From Streptococcus sanguinis (GTDB lineage Bacteria; Bacillota; Bacilli; Lactobacillales; Streptococcaceae), in NCBI RefSeq assembly GCF_003943655.1, contig NZ_RJMM01000001.1:17567-50423 (forward strand): DNA of 32,857 nucleotides, read 5' to 3'. Positions within the stretch are counted from its first letter, which is position 1, and the number at the start of each line of letters is the position of its first letter. The position numbers and the translations under genes were made by a program. A model generated the notes under the pieces. The model searched no databases and was not told the DNA's origin. It saw only the letters and a program-made list of their open reading frames with translations. Below are positions 22,913 to 31,016 of the stretch, in pieces.

Positions 22913-23230
22913 ATGGAGAATAAAGATTCCTTAGAGGTCGCTATGACCCTTATTATGTATGGCGGAGAGGCCAAGTCTTGTGCTATCGAAGCCATTGCAG
23001 CAGCTAAAAAGCAGGACTTTGACCGAGCTCAGGAGAGACTGAGTCAGGCTCAGAAGGCCCTGTTGCAAGCCCATCACGCTCAGGCTGAAATGCTGAGCAA
23101 GGAGGCACAAGGAGAAAAGACAGAACTTAGTTTATTTATGGTGCATGGGCAGGATCATCTCATGACCAGTATCGCCTTTGTTGATTTGGCAAAGGAGATT
23201 GTTGATTTGCATAAAAAATTTGATGAATAG
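22913..23230 (+). CDS. PTS lactose/cellobiose-family IIA component
   Basis: The 105-residue, all-helical, probably trimeric phosphocarrier takes phosphate from HPr. The phosphorylated histidine is His78 in FMVHGQDHLM, with Asp81 nearby, at the position known for LacF. It starts 8 bp after the IIB stop, with only a weak ribosome binding site (AGGTA), so coupled translation is likely. Confidence 0.94.
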   Translation: MENKDSLEVAMTLIMYGGEAKSCAIEAIAAAKKQDFDRAQERLSQAQKALLQAHHAQAEMLSKEAQGEKTELSLFMVHGQDHLMTSIAFVDLAKEIVDLHKKFDE

Positions 23231-23241
23231 GAGAAATGCAG

Positions 23242-24597
23242 ATGAGTAGTTTGGTTGATAAATGGCAAGCGCGTCTCATGCCTATTGCCAATAAAATCGG
23301 CAACCAAAAATTTCTGGTTGCCCTGCGGGATTCCTTTATTGGAACCATGCCTGTGATTATGACGGGCTCTTTCGCCCTCATGGTCAATGCCTTTCTATCT
23401 GACTTGCCAGGACAGTTCGGCTGGACCTGGATTTCCTCTACCTTCCAGTGGCTGATTGATATTAACTGGCTGGTATTTAAGGGCAGTATTCCTATCGTTA
23501 CCCTCTTGTTCCTCTTTACCTTCGGGGTCAATATCGCTAAGATTTACAATACTGATAAGGTGTCTGCCGGTCTGGTAGCTGTTGCTTCCTATATCATTAC
23601 CATTGGTGGATCAGTTACTAAAACCTTTGAGTTGGCTGGCAAAACACCAGGGCTGAGCAAGGCGATTTCAAAACTTCCAGAGCTAAAACTTGACGGCAGT
23701 AACCTGTCTGTGACGATTAACAGTGTCATTCCAGGTGACCAAATCAGTGCGCGTGGTTACTTTACTGCCATTCTGATTGGTTTTGTATCTGTTATCATCT
23801 TTTGTAAGGTCATGAATCGTAACTGGACTATCAAACTTCCAGATTCTGTTCCGCCAGCTATCATGAAGCCCTTCCTGTCTATCATTCCGGCTGCGATTGC
23901 CATGTATGTCGTGGGAATTGCGACCTATCTCTTTAATCTGGTGACAGGCGAGCTCTTGATTGACTGGATTTACAAGATTCTTCAGGCGCCGCTTCTCAGC
24001 TTGTCTCAAAGCTTCTGGGCTGTGCTGCTCATTGTCTTTCTCAATAAGATTTTCTGGTTCTTCGGACTGCACGGCGGTAATGTGCTGGCGCCAGTTATGG
24101 CCAGTCTCTTTGGTGTGACCATGCTGGCTAATCTAGAAGCTTATCAGGCTGGGCAAGCGATTCCTTACATGTGGACGGATAATTCTTTTGGTGCTTTTGT
24201 CTGGTTTGATGCGATTGGGGTTGCCATTGCCATTCTCTGGCAATCTCGGAACAAGCACTATCGCGAAGTGGCTAAACTTGGGATTTTCCCAATGGTCTTC
24301 AACATCGGTGAGCCGGTCATGTACGGTCTGCCAATCGTTTTGAATCCAATTATGTTTATTCCTTATGTCCTGACTCCGATGGTGATGGTGACCGTGGCCT
24401 ACTTTGCAACCTCTATGGGCTTGGTTGCGCCGGTTACTCAAAACGTTACTTGGGTAATGCCGCCAATTCTCTACGGTTTCTTTGCGACAGCCTTCGACTG
24501 GCGGGCTATTATTCTTTCGCTGGTTAATATCGCTATTTCGACCGCTATATATCTGCCCTTTGTCAAGATGGCAGATAAACAGGAGGAGCTTGGATAG
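23242..24597 (+). CDS. PTS lactose/cellobiose-family IIC membrane component
   Basis: The 451-residue sugar permease of the PTS has about ten hydrophobic segments, and the conserved sugar-site region GEPVMYGLPIVLNP is present, as in CelB and LacE. It is a separate IIC, not fused to IIB. AGGAGA (23229-23234) is one base from an ATG at 23236 but seven from ATG 23242, which I take as the start. The stop codon touches the start of the beta-galactosidase gene. The sugar is unknown, though the linked glycosidase suggests a beta-galactoside. Confidence 0.94.
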   Translation: MSSLVDKWQARLMPIANKIGNQKFLVALRDSFIGTMPVIMTGSFALMVNAFLSDLPGQFGWTWISSTFQWLIDINWLVFKGSIPIVTLLFLFTFGVNIAKIYNTDKVSAGLVAVASYIITIGGSVTKTFELAGKTPGLSKAISKLPELKLDGSNLSVTINSVIPGDQISARGYFTAILIGFVSVIIFCKVMNRNWTIKLPDSVPPAIMKPFLSIIPAAIAMYVVGIATYLFNLVTGELLIDWIYKILQAPLLSLSQSFWAVLLIVFLNKIFWFFGLHGGNVLAPVMASLFGVTMLANLEAYQAGQAIPYMWTDNSFGAFVWFDAIGVAIAILWQSRNKHYREVAKLGIFPMVFNIGEPVMYGLPIVLNPIMFIPYVLTPMVMVTVAYFATSMGLVAPVTQNVTWVMPPILYGFFATAFDWRAIILSLVNIAISTAIYLPFVKMADKQEELG

Positions 24598-26376
24598 ATG
24601 GCAAAATTTGAAATTAAAGAAGAATTTTACCTGGATGGCAAACCTTTTAAGATTTTATCGGGAGCTATTCAGTATTTCCGGCTTCATCCAGACCAGTGGC
24701 GAGATACCCTTTACAATCTTAAAGCTTTAGGCTTTAATACGGTAGAAACTTATATTCCTTGGGCATTGCATGAGCCTCAGGAAGGTCAATTTCAGGCAGA
24801 GGGCATGCTAGATTTTGAAGCATACTTCAAGTTGGTTGAGGAGATGGGGCTTTATCTCATTGTCCGTCCGACACCTTACATCTGTGCAGAGTTTGACTTT
24901 GGCGGCCTGCCGGCTTGGCTCTTGAGATATCCTTCAATGCGCCTGCGGGTCAATCATCCGCTTTTTCTGGAAAAGGTCAGTCATTTCTATGACTGGCTCT
25001 TTCCCAAGCTTCTGCCCTATCAGAGTGATCAGGGCGGACCTATCCTCATGATGCAGGTGGAAAATGAATACGGTTCTTATGCCGAGGACAAGGCCTACAT
25101 GCGCAGCATTGCACAGATGATGAAGGTACGTGGTGTTACGGTTCCCCTCTTTACCTCTGATGGGACATGGATAGAGGCTTTGGAGTCTGGGACCTTGATT
25201 GAGGATGATATTTTTGTGACGGGGAATTTCGGCTCTCAGCCCAAGGAAAACACGGATAATCTGCGAGCTTTCATGGAGCGCTACGGCAAGAAATGGCCGC
25301 TTATGTGTACGGAGTTCTGGGATGGCTGGTTTAGCCGCTGGAGTGAGGAAATCGTTCGGCGGGAAGCAGAAGATTTGGCCAAGGATGTCAAAGAAATGCT
25401 GCAGCTAGGTAGCATGAACCTTTTCCTACTGAGAGGTGGGACCAATTTTGGTTTTATCAGCGGCTGTTCAGCCCGCAAGACCAAGGATTTGCCGCAGATT
25501 ACCTCCTATGATTTTGATGCTCCTATTACTGAGTGGGGGCAGCCGACCGAGAAATACTACGCTGTTCAGCGGGTGACCCACGAGGTCTTTCCAGAGCTTG
25601 AGCAGATGGAGCCTATTAGCCGACAGGCCAAAGCCTATGGCAGTTTTCCGCTGCTTGGAACAGCTAATCTGCTGGATGTGGCAGCGGATATCACTGAGGA
25701 AATTCTGCTGGATTATCCGCAGCCTATGGAGCAGATTGGGCAGAATCATGGCTATATCCTCTACCGTTCCGATATCAAAAATCAATACCATGAGGAAAGG
25801 CTCAAGGCATTGGAGACTCATGACCGCTGTCATTTCTATATCAATCAGGAGCACCTGGCTACCCAGTATCGGGAAGAAATCGGTGATGAGATGCTCTTCT
25901 CAGCTGATACAGAGCGGATTCAGATTGATGTGCTGGTGGAAAATATGGGGCGGGTCAACTATGGTTACAAGCTAGGCGCACCTAGTCAATCTAAGGGGGT
26001 CAAGGGTGGTATCATGATTAACCACCAGTTCCGAAAGGGCTGGAAGCATTATGCGCTCAAGTTTGACCAGGAAATGCTGGCCAAGCTAGACTGCTACTCA
26101 GCTCCACCGGAAAGAGTCAAGACACCAACCTTCTATCGCTTTGAAGCGAAGTTGGATGATATTGCTGATACCTTCATCGACTGCTCTAAGTATGGGAAGG
26201 GTTGTATTTCGGTCAATGGCTTTAACCTAGGCCGCTACTGGAATGAAGGGCCGATTCACTATCTCTATGTGCCGTCTGGCTTGCTTAAGGAGAAGAATGA
26301 ATTTATCGTCTTTGAAACTGAAAATGTCAAGATTGAAGAGTTGACCTTGCTTGATCATCCGGTCTATAAGAAATGA
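24598..26376 (+). CDS. bgaC: GH35 beta-galactosidase (BgaC-like)
   Basis: The 592-residue protein has no signal peptide, so it probably acts in the cytoplasm. The N-terminal barrel carries GH35 motifs: GAIQYFRLHP, RPTPYICAEFDFGGLPAWLL, VENEYGSY with the likely acid/base Glu157, and MCTEFWDGW with the likely nucleophile Glu239. GGTNFGF also fits. C-terminal beta domains follow, ending with the jelly-roll pattern GKGCISVNGFNLGRYW. Length and motifs match S. pneumoniae BgaC, which cleaves terminal Gal-beta-1,3-GlcNAc. There BgaC is paired with a mannose-family PTS; here it follows a lactose-family PTS. ATG directly follows the IIC stop, with AGGAGG upstream. Whether it cleaves free or 6-phosphorylated sugar is not shown by the sequence. 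Confidence 0.93.
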   Translation: MAKFEIKEEFYLDGKPFKILSGAIQYFRLHPDQWRDTLYNLKALGFNTVETYIPWALHEPQEGQFQAEGMLDFEAYFKLVEEMGLYLIVRPTPYICAEFDFGGLPAWLLRYPSMRLRVNHPLFLEKVSHFYDWLFPKLLPYQSDQGGPILMMQVENEYGSYAEDKAYMRSIAQMMKVRGVTVPLFTSDGTWIEALESGTLIEDDIFVTGNFGSQPKENTDNLRAFMERYGKKWPLMCTEFWDGWFSRWSEEIVRREAEDLAKDVKEMLQLGSMNLFLLRGGTNFGFISGCSARKTKDLPQITSYDFDAPITEWGQPTEKYYAVQRVTHEVFPELEQMEPISRQAKAYGSFPLLGTANLLDVAADITEEILLDYPQPMEQIGQNHGYILYRSDIKNQYHEERLKALETHDRCHFYINQEHLATQYREEIGDEMLFSADTERIQIDVLVENMGRVNYGYKLGAPSQSKGVKGGIMINHQFRKGWKHYALKFDQEMLAKLDCYSAPPERVKTPTFYRFEAKLDDIADTFIDCSKYGKGCISVNGFNLGRYWNEGPIHYLYVPSGLLKEKNEFIVFETENVKIEELTLLDHPVYKK

Positions 26377-26385
26377 GGTGTTGCG

Positions 26386-27315
26386 ATGAAATATATGACA
26401 GTCGGGAATGAACTGAAAGAAGCCAGTCAGCTGGTTTTGGGCTGCATGCGATTGGCAGAGCACGATCCTAAAGAGGTCGTTTCCGTTCTTGAAACAGCGT
26501 TAGAAGTGGGAATTAATTTCTTTGACCACTCAGATGTTTATGCTGGCGGCCAGTCTGAAGCCAAGTTTGCACAGGCTCTTCGTACGGCTAAGATCCCCCG
26601 GGACCGAGTTCTCATCCAGTCTAAGTGCGGACTGCGGGATGTTCACTCTAACTACCATTTTGACTTTTCTAAGGATTATATCATCAGCTCGGTTGAAGCC
26701 AGCTTGGCGCGTTTGCAGACAGACTATCTGGATGTGCTCCTCCTGCACCGGCCAGATGCTCTTGTGGAGCCGGAAGAGGTGGCTGAGGCTTTCTCACAGC
26801 TACACCAAGCTGGGAAGGTCCGCCATTTCGGAGTCAGCAATCAAAATCCTTATCAGATCGAGCTGCTGCAGAAAAGTGTGGAGCAGCCCTTGATTGCCAA
26901 CCAACTGCAGTTTGGTCCTGCCCATACTCCGATGCTGGATGCTGGGCTCAATGCCAATATGCTCAATCCTTTGGCAATCGTCCGGGATGGTAGTGTGCTG
27001 GACTATTGTCGATTGCATCATATCACGATTCAGCCTTGGTCACCATTTCAGGTTGACTTGAACCAGGGACTTTTTATGGAGCATCCTAAATATGCTAAGC
27101 TTACAGAAACTCTGCATGCCTTTGCGTCAAACTATCAAGTTTCCTTTGAAGCCTTAGTTCTCGCCTGGATTTTGCGTCATCCGGCTCAGATGCAGCCAAT
27201 TGTTGGCTCCATGAATCCGCAGAGAATTCGCTCAATGGTGGCTGCTTTTGATATTGAGCTCTCTCGGGCTGACTGGTATAAGATATACAAGAGCGCAGGG
27301 AATCCTCTGCCCTAA
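26386..27315 (+). CDS. Aldo/keto reductase (YdhF-like)
   Basis: The 309-residue NAD(P)H-dependent oxidoreductase has a TIM-barrel fold. The catalytic tetrad is visible: Asp and Tyr in FFDHSDVYAGG, Lys in IQSKCG, and His in LLLHRPD; GKVRHFGVSN and the C-terminal VGSMNPQRI cofactor site also match. It starts 9 bp after bgaC with GAGGTG as ribosome binding site and is the last operon gene; no clear terminator follows. Linked to a galactoside operon, it may reduce a sugar or aldehyde product, but the substrate is unknown. Confidence 0.92.
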   Translation: MKYMTVGNELKEASQLVLGCMRLAEHDPKEVVSVLETALEVGINFFDHSDVYAGGQSEAKFAQALRTAKIPRDRVLIQSKCGLRDVHSNYHFDFSKDYIISSVEASLARLQTDYLDVLLLHRPDALVEPEEVAEAFSQLHQAGKVRHFGVSNQNPYQIELLQKSVEQPLIANQLQFGPAHTPMLDAGLNANMLNPLAIVRDGSVLDYCRLHHITIQPWSPFQVDLNQGLFMEHPKYAKLTETLHAFASNYQVSFEALVLAWILRHPAQMQPIVGSMNPQRIRSMVAAFDIELSRADWYKIYKSAGNPLP

Positions 27316-27349
27316 GCTTGTTTTTGCAGGGAGATTATTTGTTATTCAG

Positions 27350-27398
27350 AATCAATGAAGGCTAAGAGCAGTGAATCAGTCTGCATACTTCATTGATT
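27350..27398. repeat. 11-bp perfect inverted repeat upstream of an LPXTG gene
   Basis: AATCAATGAAG (27350-27360) and CTTCATTGATT (27388-27398) are exact inverted repeats around 27 nt. No T-run follows. It could form a leader hairpin in the mRNA of the gene at 27434, a read-through structure after the aldo/keto reductase gene, or a protein-binding site. I see no clear promoter in this 118-bp gap. Confidence 0.6.
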
Positions 27399-27433
27399 AA
27401 CCTCGAATCTGCACCTTATGAAAGGAGAATGAT

Positions 27434-28843
27434 ATGAATAATAAGTTTTCTTGGCAAGCCCTAGCAAAATCTGCTTCTGCTGCCAAGTATGGAAGCGGCT
27501 TGCTGCTATGTGCCTCCCTCTTGTCTTTAGCAGCTTTGACGTGCGTGTCAAGAGTCGAAGCAGAAGATGTTGCGCCTGCCCCTGCCGCAGTAGCTGAAAC
27601 GCCGACTTCTTCAGCAGCTCAAGCAAGTCCTGAGGTTGAAAATCCAGCTGTGGCTGAACCCCAAGCAGCTCCTGCAAGTCAGGTCGAATCAGCTGCTAGC
27701 GAGTTGCCTGCCAGCCAAGTCATGTCTGATGAGCAGAAGCAGCGCGCCATTGCTCAGATGGGAGCCAATCAAGGGGATGTCTGGGTTTGGTCGGAGGAAA
27801 ATGTCGTTGAAGAAAATGGGGAGCGTCAAAAGCGCGGTCCTAATGGCGGCCCTGGCCAATTTAATGGGGGAGCCGTCGTGTTAGGCGGTCGTCCGACTTA
27901 TGACCCCGCAGCTGATTGGTACTACCTAGCTTATAAAGGCGAAGGGATGACCGACGAAGAAGCGCAGGCTGTCTTTGACAAGGAACGTGGCAAATGGATG
28001 AATGAATTTGATCCTTGGGGCGTTGTGATGGAAATGACGGACAATAAGGCCAGCAATGCTTGGGCGGATATTCGTAACATGCAGGCTTTCGTTCTTCGGA
28101 AGGACTCCAATGTCTGGGAGAAAATTGTAGATCACCCTCAAGGGGTTCAATGGGTTTCTCAATTCAAGGGGAATATGTCCAGCAACGTAGGAGATGCACG
28201 GCAGGAAGCCTTGGCTGGCGGGGGAACAGCTATTGAGGTCTTACCTAAGCAGGATAGGGTTGCCCACTGGGGTTCTGATCAAGCCCGTGATATTCCGAAT
28301 CCTCAAAGCATTCGAGCTGTTTTAGTTTCCGTAGAGGCTCGTATTTCTGAAAAATCTGATCCAGATGCCAAGCTTGGTATTCAAGTTGGCGGTGACTGGA
28401 AATTTGCTGAAGAAGTGAGTAAGCCGCTCTGGTATCCAGGAGCTGGTCTGGCTGGTATTCAGCGACTGACCAAGGATTGGGCTCGTTACTATTTTGTCAG
28501 CCTCACTGGTATTCAAGATGCAGTCGAAGAAAGGGCCATTTCACAAGATGAGTTTATGAAGAGTATCGTGCCGCTGGCCGATATGGAGCAGGCTCCCCAA
28601 AATCAAGCCCAGCAGCCAACTCCTGCAAGACCTGAACCAAAGGGGAGCCAGGTGGAAAATCTGACCTACAAAGCAAGCGGCCAGACGGACCCTCAAGCAG
28701 CGTCTCAACAGCCAACTCTTGAGCAAGCTTCTTCCAAACAACTGCCTAAGACCGGCAGTCAAAGCAGTCTATTGACCAATCTGCTTGGGTTCGGACTCTT
28801 AGGGCTGAGTGCTAGCTTCCTTGGCTTGAAGAAAAAATCTTAG
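27434..28843 (+). CDS. LPXTG-anchored surface protein of unknown function
   Basis: The predicted product is 469 residues. It has an N-terminal signal peptide with an unusually long n-region (about 1-42, ending VEA-ED), an Ala/Pro/Glu-rich linker (45-95), a globular region (about 98-390), a second Gln/Pro-rich linker and LPKTG (437-441) with hydrophobic segment and KKKS tail. The globular region is rich in Trp (VWVWSEENV, DPAADWYYLAY, FDPWGVVMEM, GGDWKFAEEVSKPLWYPG) and has a basic GERQKRGPNGGPG segment. I do not recognise a fold; the Trp-rich strands suggest a ligand-binding or adhesin domain. AAAGGAG precedes ATG 27434. It stands alone, followed by a terminator shared with the convergent NERD gene. 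Confidence 0.85.
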   Translation: MNNKFSWQALAKSASAAKYGSGLLLCASLLSLAALTCVSRVEAEDVAPAPAAVAETPTSSAAQASPEVENPAVAEPQAAPASQVESAASELPASQVMSDEQKQRAIAQMGANQGDVWVWSEENVVEENGERQKRGPNGGPGQFNGGAVVLGGRPTYDPAADWYYLAYKGEGMTDEEAQAVFDKERGKWMNEFDPWGVVMEMTDNKASNAWADIRNMQAFVLRKDSNVWEKIVDHPQGVQWVSQFKGNMSSNVGDARQEALAGGGTAIEVLPKQDRVAHWGSDQARDIPNPQSIRAVLVSVEARISEKSDPDAKLGIQVGGDWKFAEEVSKPLWYPGAGLAGIQRLTKDWARYYFVSLTGIQDAVEERAISQDEFMKSIVPLADMEQAPQNQAQQPTPARPEPKGSQVENLTYKASGQTDPQAASQQPTLEQASSKQLPKTGSQSSLLTNLLGFGLLGLSASFLGLKKKS

Positions 28844-28877
28844 GTTTTGCAAGCTAGAGGGAAAAATAATCTACAAA

Positions 28878-28915
28878 AAAGCAACAGCAGATTCTAGCTG
28901 TTGCTTTGTGTTTGA
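28878..28915. terminator. Bidirectional terminator between the LPXTG gene and the NERD gene
   Basis: AAAGCAACAGC (28878-28888) pairs exactly with GCTGTTGCTTT (28897-28907), with T-rich sequence after it and AAAAAA before it. The stop codon of the minus-strand NERD gene (28894-28896) lies in the loop. Confidence 0.85.
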
Positions 28916-29865
28916 TTTAGGTTTTGCACGACAGGCTGTCCAAAATTAGGTGCTTGCGTAGCGTGAGGACTGCAGACTGGCTCCTGGTATTTTTGAGTAA
29001 AGCGGCATCTTGGGAAATTGGAGCAGCCCCAAAATTTCTGACCGGTCTTAGAACCTTTGGCTGCTGTACGGAGCATCAATCCATGCTGGCAGCGAGGGCA
29101 GATTTTTTCTGCTTGTATTCTCTGTTTCTGCTGAGCAATGTGGTTAATATGGCGCTCTTTGACGACCTGCTTTCGCTTGGTCAAGGGCAGCAGCATACGA
29201 TAGAGGTCGTCAATCTGCTCGGGCGACAGGTAGGCTTGACTTTGGCAGGCCTGCCTGTCAATTGCCCCTATCACTTGCCAGGTCTGAATAACCTTATGCC
29301 TATCACTGTTTAGATGGATTTTCTTAAGCTGACAGTCATTGCCAAAGACGATATAGGAATATAGATTTGGCGTGTATTGGTTGAGATAGTAGCTGAGCCA
29401 TTTGAGATGGACTTTATTTTGAATAATGGGATTGAAAAAAGAATGCTTGTAAGATTTTCCGCGGCCTCCGGAAAGAACCTGAGTCCAGTATTGCTGATTT
29501 TCTGAGCCGAAGATCCAGCCCTTGTAGTTTTTGGACTCAAAAATGTAAATTCCAGATGGATGAATCAGCAAGGCATCAATCTCAGTGGTAGTGCTATCTT
29601 CTTTGAAGATATAGAGATTGTACAAGATCTTTTTATAGCCATAGAGCTGGTTCAAGACCTGACCAAGCTGGTACTCTCCCTGTTTTCCCTTGTTATATTT
29701 GAGTTCCCAAGAGGCAGTCTGGGTTTGCTGGAAATAGTCAGGCTCTGGGCTTTGGCTGGACGACCAATCCGAGTCCCTATCTTCCCTGTCTTCAAGTAGC
29801 TTATAACTGATAAAAAAGACGATGCCAAAGACAGCCACAAATGCAACGAAAAAGAATCCAAACAT
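28894..29865 (-). CDS. Membrane-anchored NERD-domain protein with topoisomerase-type zinc ribbon
   Basis: The 323-residue protein has an N-terminal membrane helix (about 2-22), then a NERD (nuclease-related) domain (about 55-175) with KGKQGEYQLGQVL, the acidic EIDALLI strand and the ESKNY motif. These fit the PD-(D/E)XK nuclease-like core. The C-terminus has a four-cysteine zinc ribbon (CPRC ... CSNFPRC) like the topoisomerase I C-terminal zinc finger. NERD proteins are widespread, and some are linked to DNA processing or defence, but most are uncharacterised. GGGAG precedes ATG 29865. It is a single gene divergent from the glycosyltransferase gene. The intact motif and zinc ribbon suggest nucleic-acid binding at the membrane. 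Confidence 0.88.
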   Translation of the reverse strand: MFGFFFVAFVAVFGIVFFISYKLLEDREDRDSDWSSSQSPEPDYFQQTQTASWELKYNKGKQGEYQLGQVLNQLYGYKKILYNLYIFKEDSTTTEIDALLIHPSGIYIFESKNYKGWIFGSENQQYWTQVLSGGRGKSYKHSFFNPIIQNKVHLKWLSYYLNQYTPNLYSYIVFGNDCQLKKIHLNSDRHKVIQTWQVIGAIDRQACQSQAYLSPEQIDDLYRMLLPLTKRKQVVKERHINHIAQQKQRIQAEKICPRCQHGLMLRTAAKGSKTGQKFWGCSNFPRCRFTQKYQEPVCSPHATQAPNFGQPVVQNLNQTQSNS

Positions 29866-30041
29866 TTCCTAATCTCCCTTAAAATCCCTAATTCGAGTAT
29901 AGCACAAAATAAAGGACGGAAGATTTTTATAAGTGTAAAAACACAGCAATTGAACAATATATTAAAATGTGTCTAAAAAAGCTGAAACTATCCTTTAAAA
30001 ACTTATTTTCCAAAAACGCCTCACAAACCTAAAAAATAATG

Positions 30042-30047
30042 TATAAT
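30042..30047 (+). promoter_or_regulatory. -10 element of the glycosyltransferase gene
   Basis: TATAAT lies 30 bases before ATG 30077; no good -35 is visible at the usual spacing. The divergent NERD gene probably has TATACT (minus strand, 29902-29897) as its -10. Confidence 0.4.
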
Positions 30048-30076
30048 AAAAAGACAGGAAAAGAATAGGAGTTATC

Positions 30077-30946
30077 ATGTCTCAGGAATTAATCAGTGTT
30101 ATCATCCCTGTTTACAATGTTGAGCAGTATTTAGCAGAATGTGTGAACAGCGTCTGTCGTCAGACCTATCAAAATCTGGAAATTATTCTAGTCAATGATG
30201 GTTCAACAGATGCTTCTGGTCAGATTTGCCAAGAGCTGGCTGACCAGGATGCGAGGATTCGTCTTATTCATCAGGAAAATCAAGGCTTGTCCGGTGCCCG
30301 CAACACAGGGATTGAGCACTCTAGTGCAGACTATTTGATTTTTGTGGATTCGGATGACTGGCTGCCTGAGCAACATGTTGCCCGCCTTTATGAAAAGCTC
30401 AAGGAGTACGATGCGGATATTGCCATTGGTCACCACTGTAGCTTCCGTGCAGAGGATTCAGCCTTCCTCTACTATTCGACAGAGCATTTTGAAACCCTCT
30501 ATACGCGAGAAGAGATAATTGAGGAGTACCCTAGACGGCGCATGCTAGACGGTGTTTTTCTCTGCGCCTGGGCCAAGCTCTATAAGCGTAAGCTCTTTGA
30601 TACAGTGCGCTATCCATTCGGCCGAGTGGCTGAAGATGCCTTCACAACTTATAAGCTTTATCTTCAGTCAGAGAAGATTATCTACCTCAATGAACCGCTC
30701 TATTACTATCGCTTGCGGCCAAATAGCATCTCCATGACTTGGAATGAGCAGTGGTTCCGAGACTTGATTATAGGTTTTGAGGAGCAGCTAGCCATTTTGG
30801 GGAAGCTGGGCTATGACCTGAGCTTCTACTACAAATACTACACTTTCCTGCTCCAGTATTGTCGCGATAGCGCTGCAGCCGTCGGTATGCAGTCTAGTCT
30901 GGTCTATCAGGAAATTGAAAGCAAACTCCAACTGTTTGGAGAATAA
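30077..30946 (+). CDS. Family 2 glycosyltransferase
   Basis: The 289-residue cytoplasmic transferase has a GT-A fold: ISVIIPVYNVEQYLAECVNSVCRQTYQNLEIILVNDGSTD at the N-terminus, NQGLSGARNTGIEHS, and the DxD-type motif VDSDDW near residue 92, then the acceptor-side EDAFTTYKL. It uses a nucleotide sugar and probably adds sugar to a cell-wall or surface glycan, or an adhesin. No other glycan gene is adjacent, so the acceptor is unknown. AGGAG precedes ATG 30077. It is a single gene with its own terminator. Confidence 0.93.
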   Translation: MSQELISVIIPVYNVEQYLAECVNSVCRQTYQNLEIILVNDGSTDASGQICQELADQDARIRLIHQENQGLSGARNTGIEHSSADYLIFVDSDDWLPEQHVARLYEKLKEYDADIAIGHHCSFRAEDSAFLYYSTEHFETLYTREEIIEEYPRRRMLDGVFLCAWAKLYKRKLFDTVRYPFGRVAEDAFTTYKLYLQSEKIIYLNEPLYYYRLRPNSISMTWNEQWFRDLIIGFEEQLAILGKLGYDLSFYYKYYTFLLQYCRDSAAAVGMQSSLVYQEIESKLQLFGE

Positions 30947-30950
30947 ACAA

Positions 30951-30997
30951 AACAAGCCACCTTTCAACCGCAGGGCTGAAAGCGTAGCTTGTTTTTT
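30951..30997. terminator. Terminator after the glycosyltransferase gene
   Basis: AACAAGC (30951-30957) pairs with GCTTGTT (30987-30993), with an inner CTTTCA/TGAAAG stem, followed by TTTTTT. It lies between convergent genes and, with AAAACAAAA on the left, could also act on the activase transcript. Confidence 0.8.
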
Positions 30998-31016
30998 AGT
31001 GTTTGAAAATTAAAGA

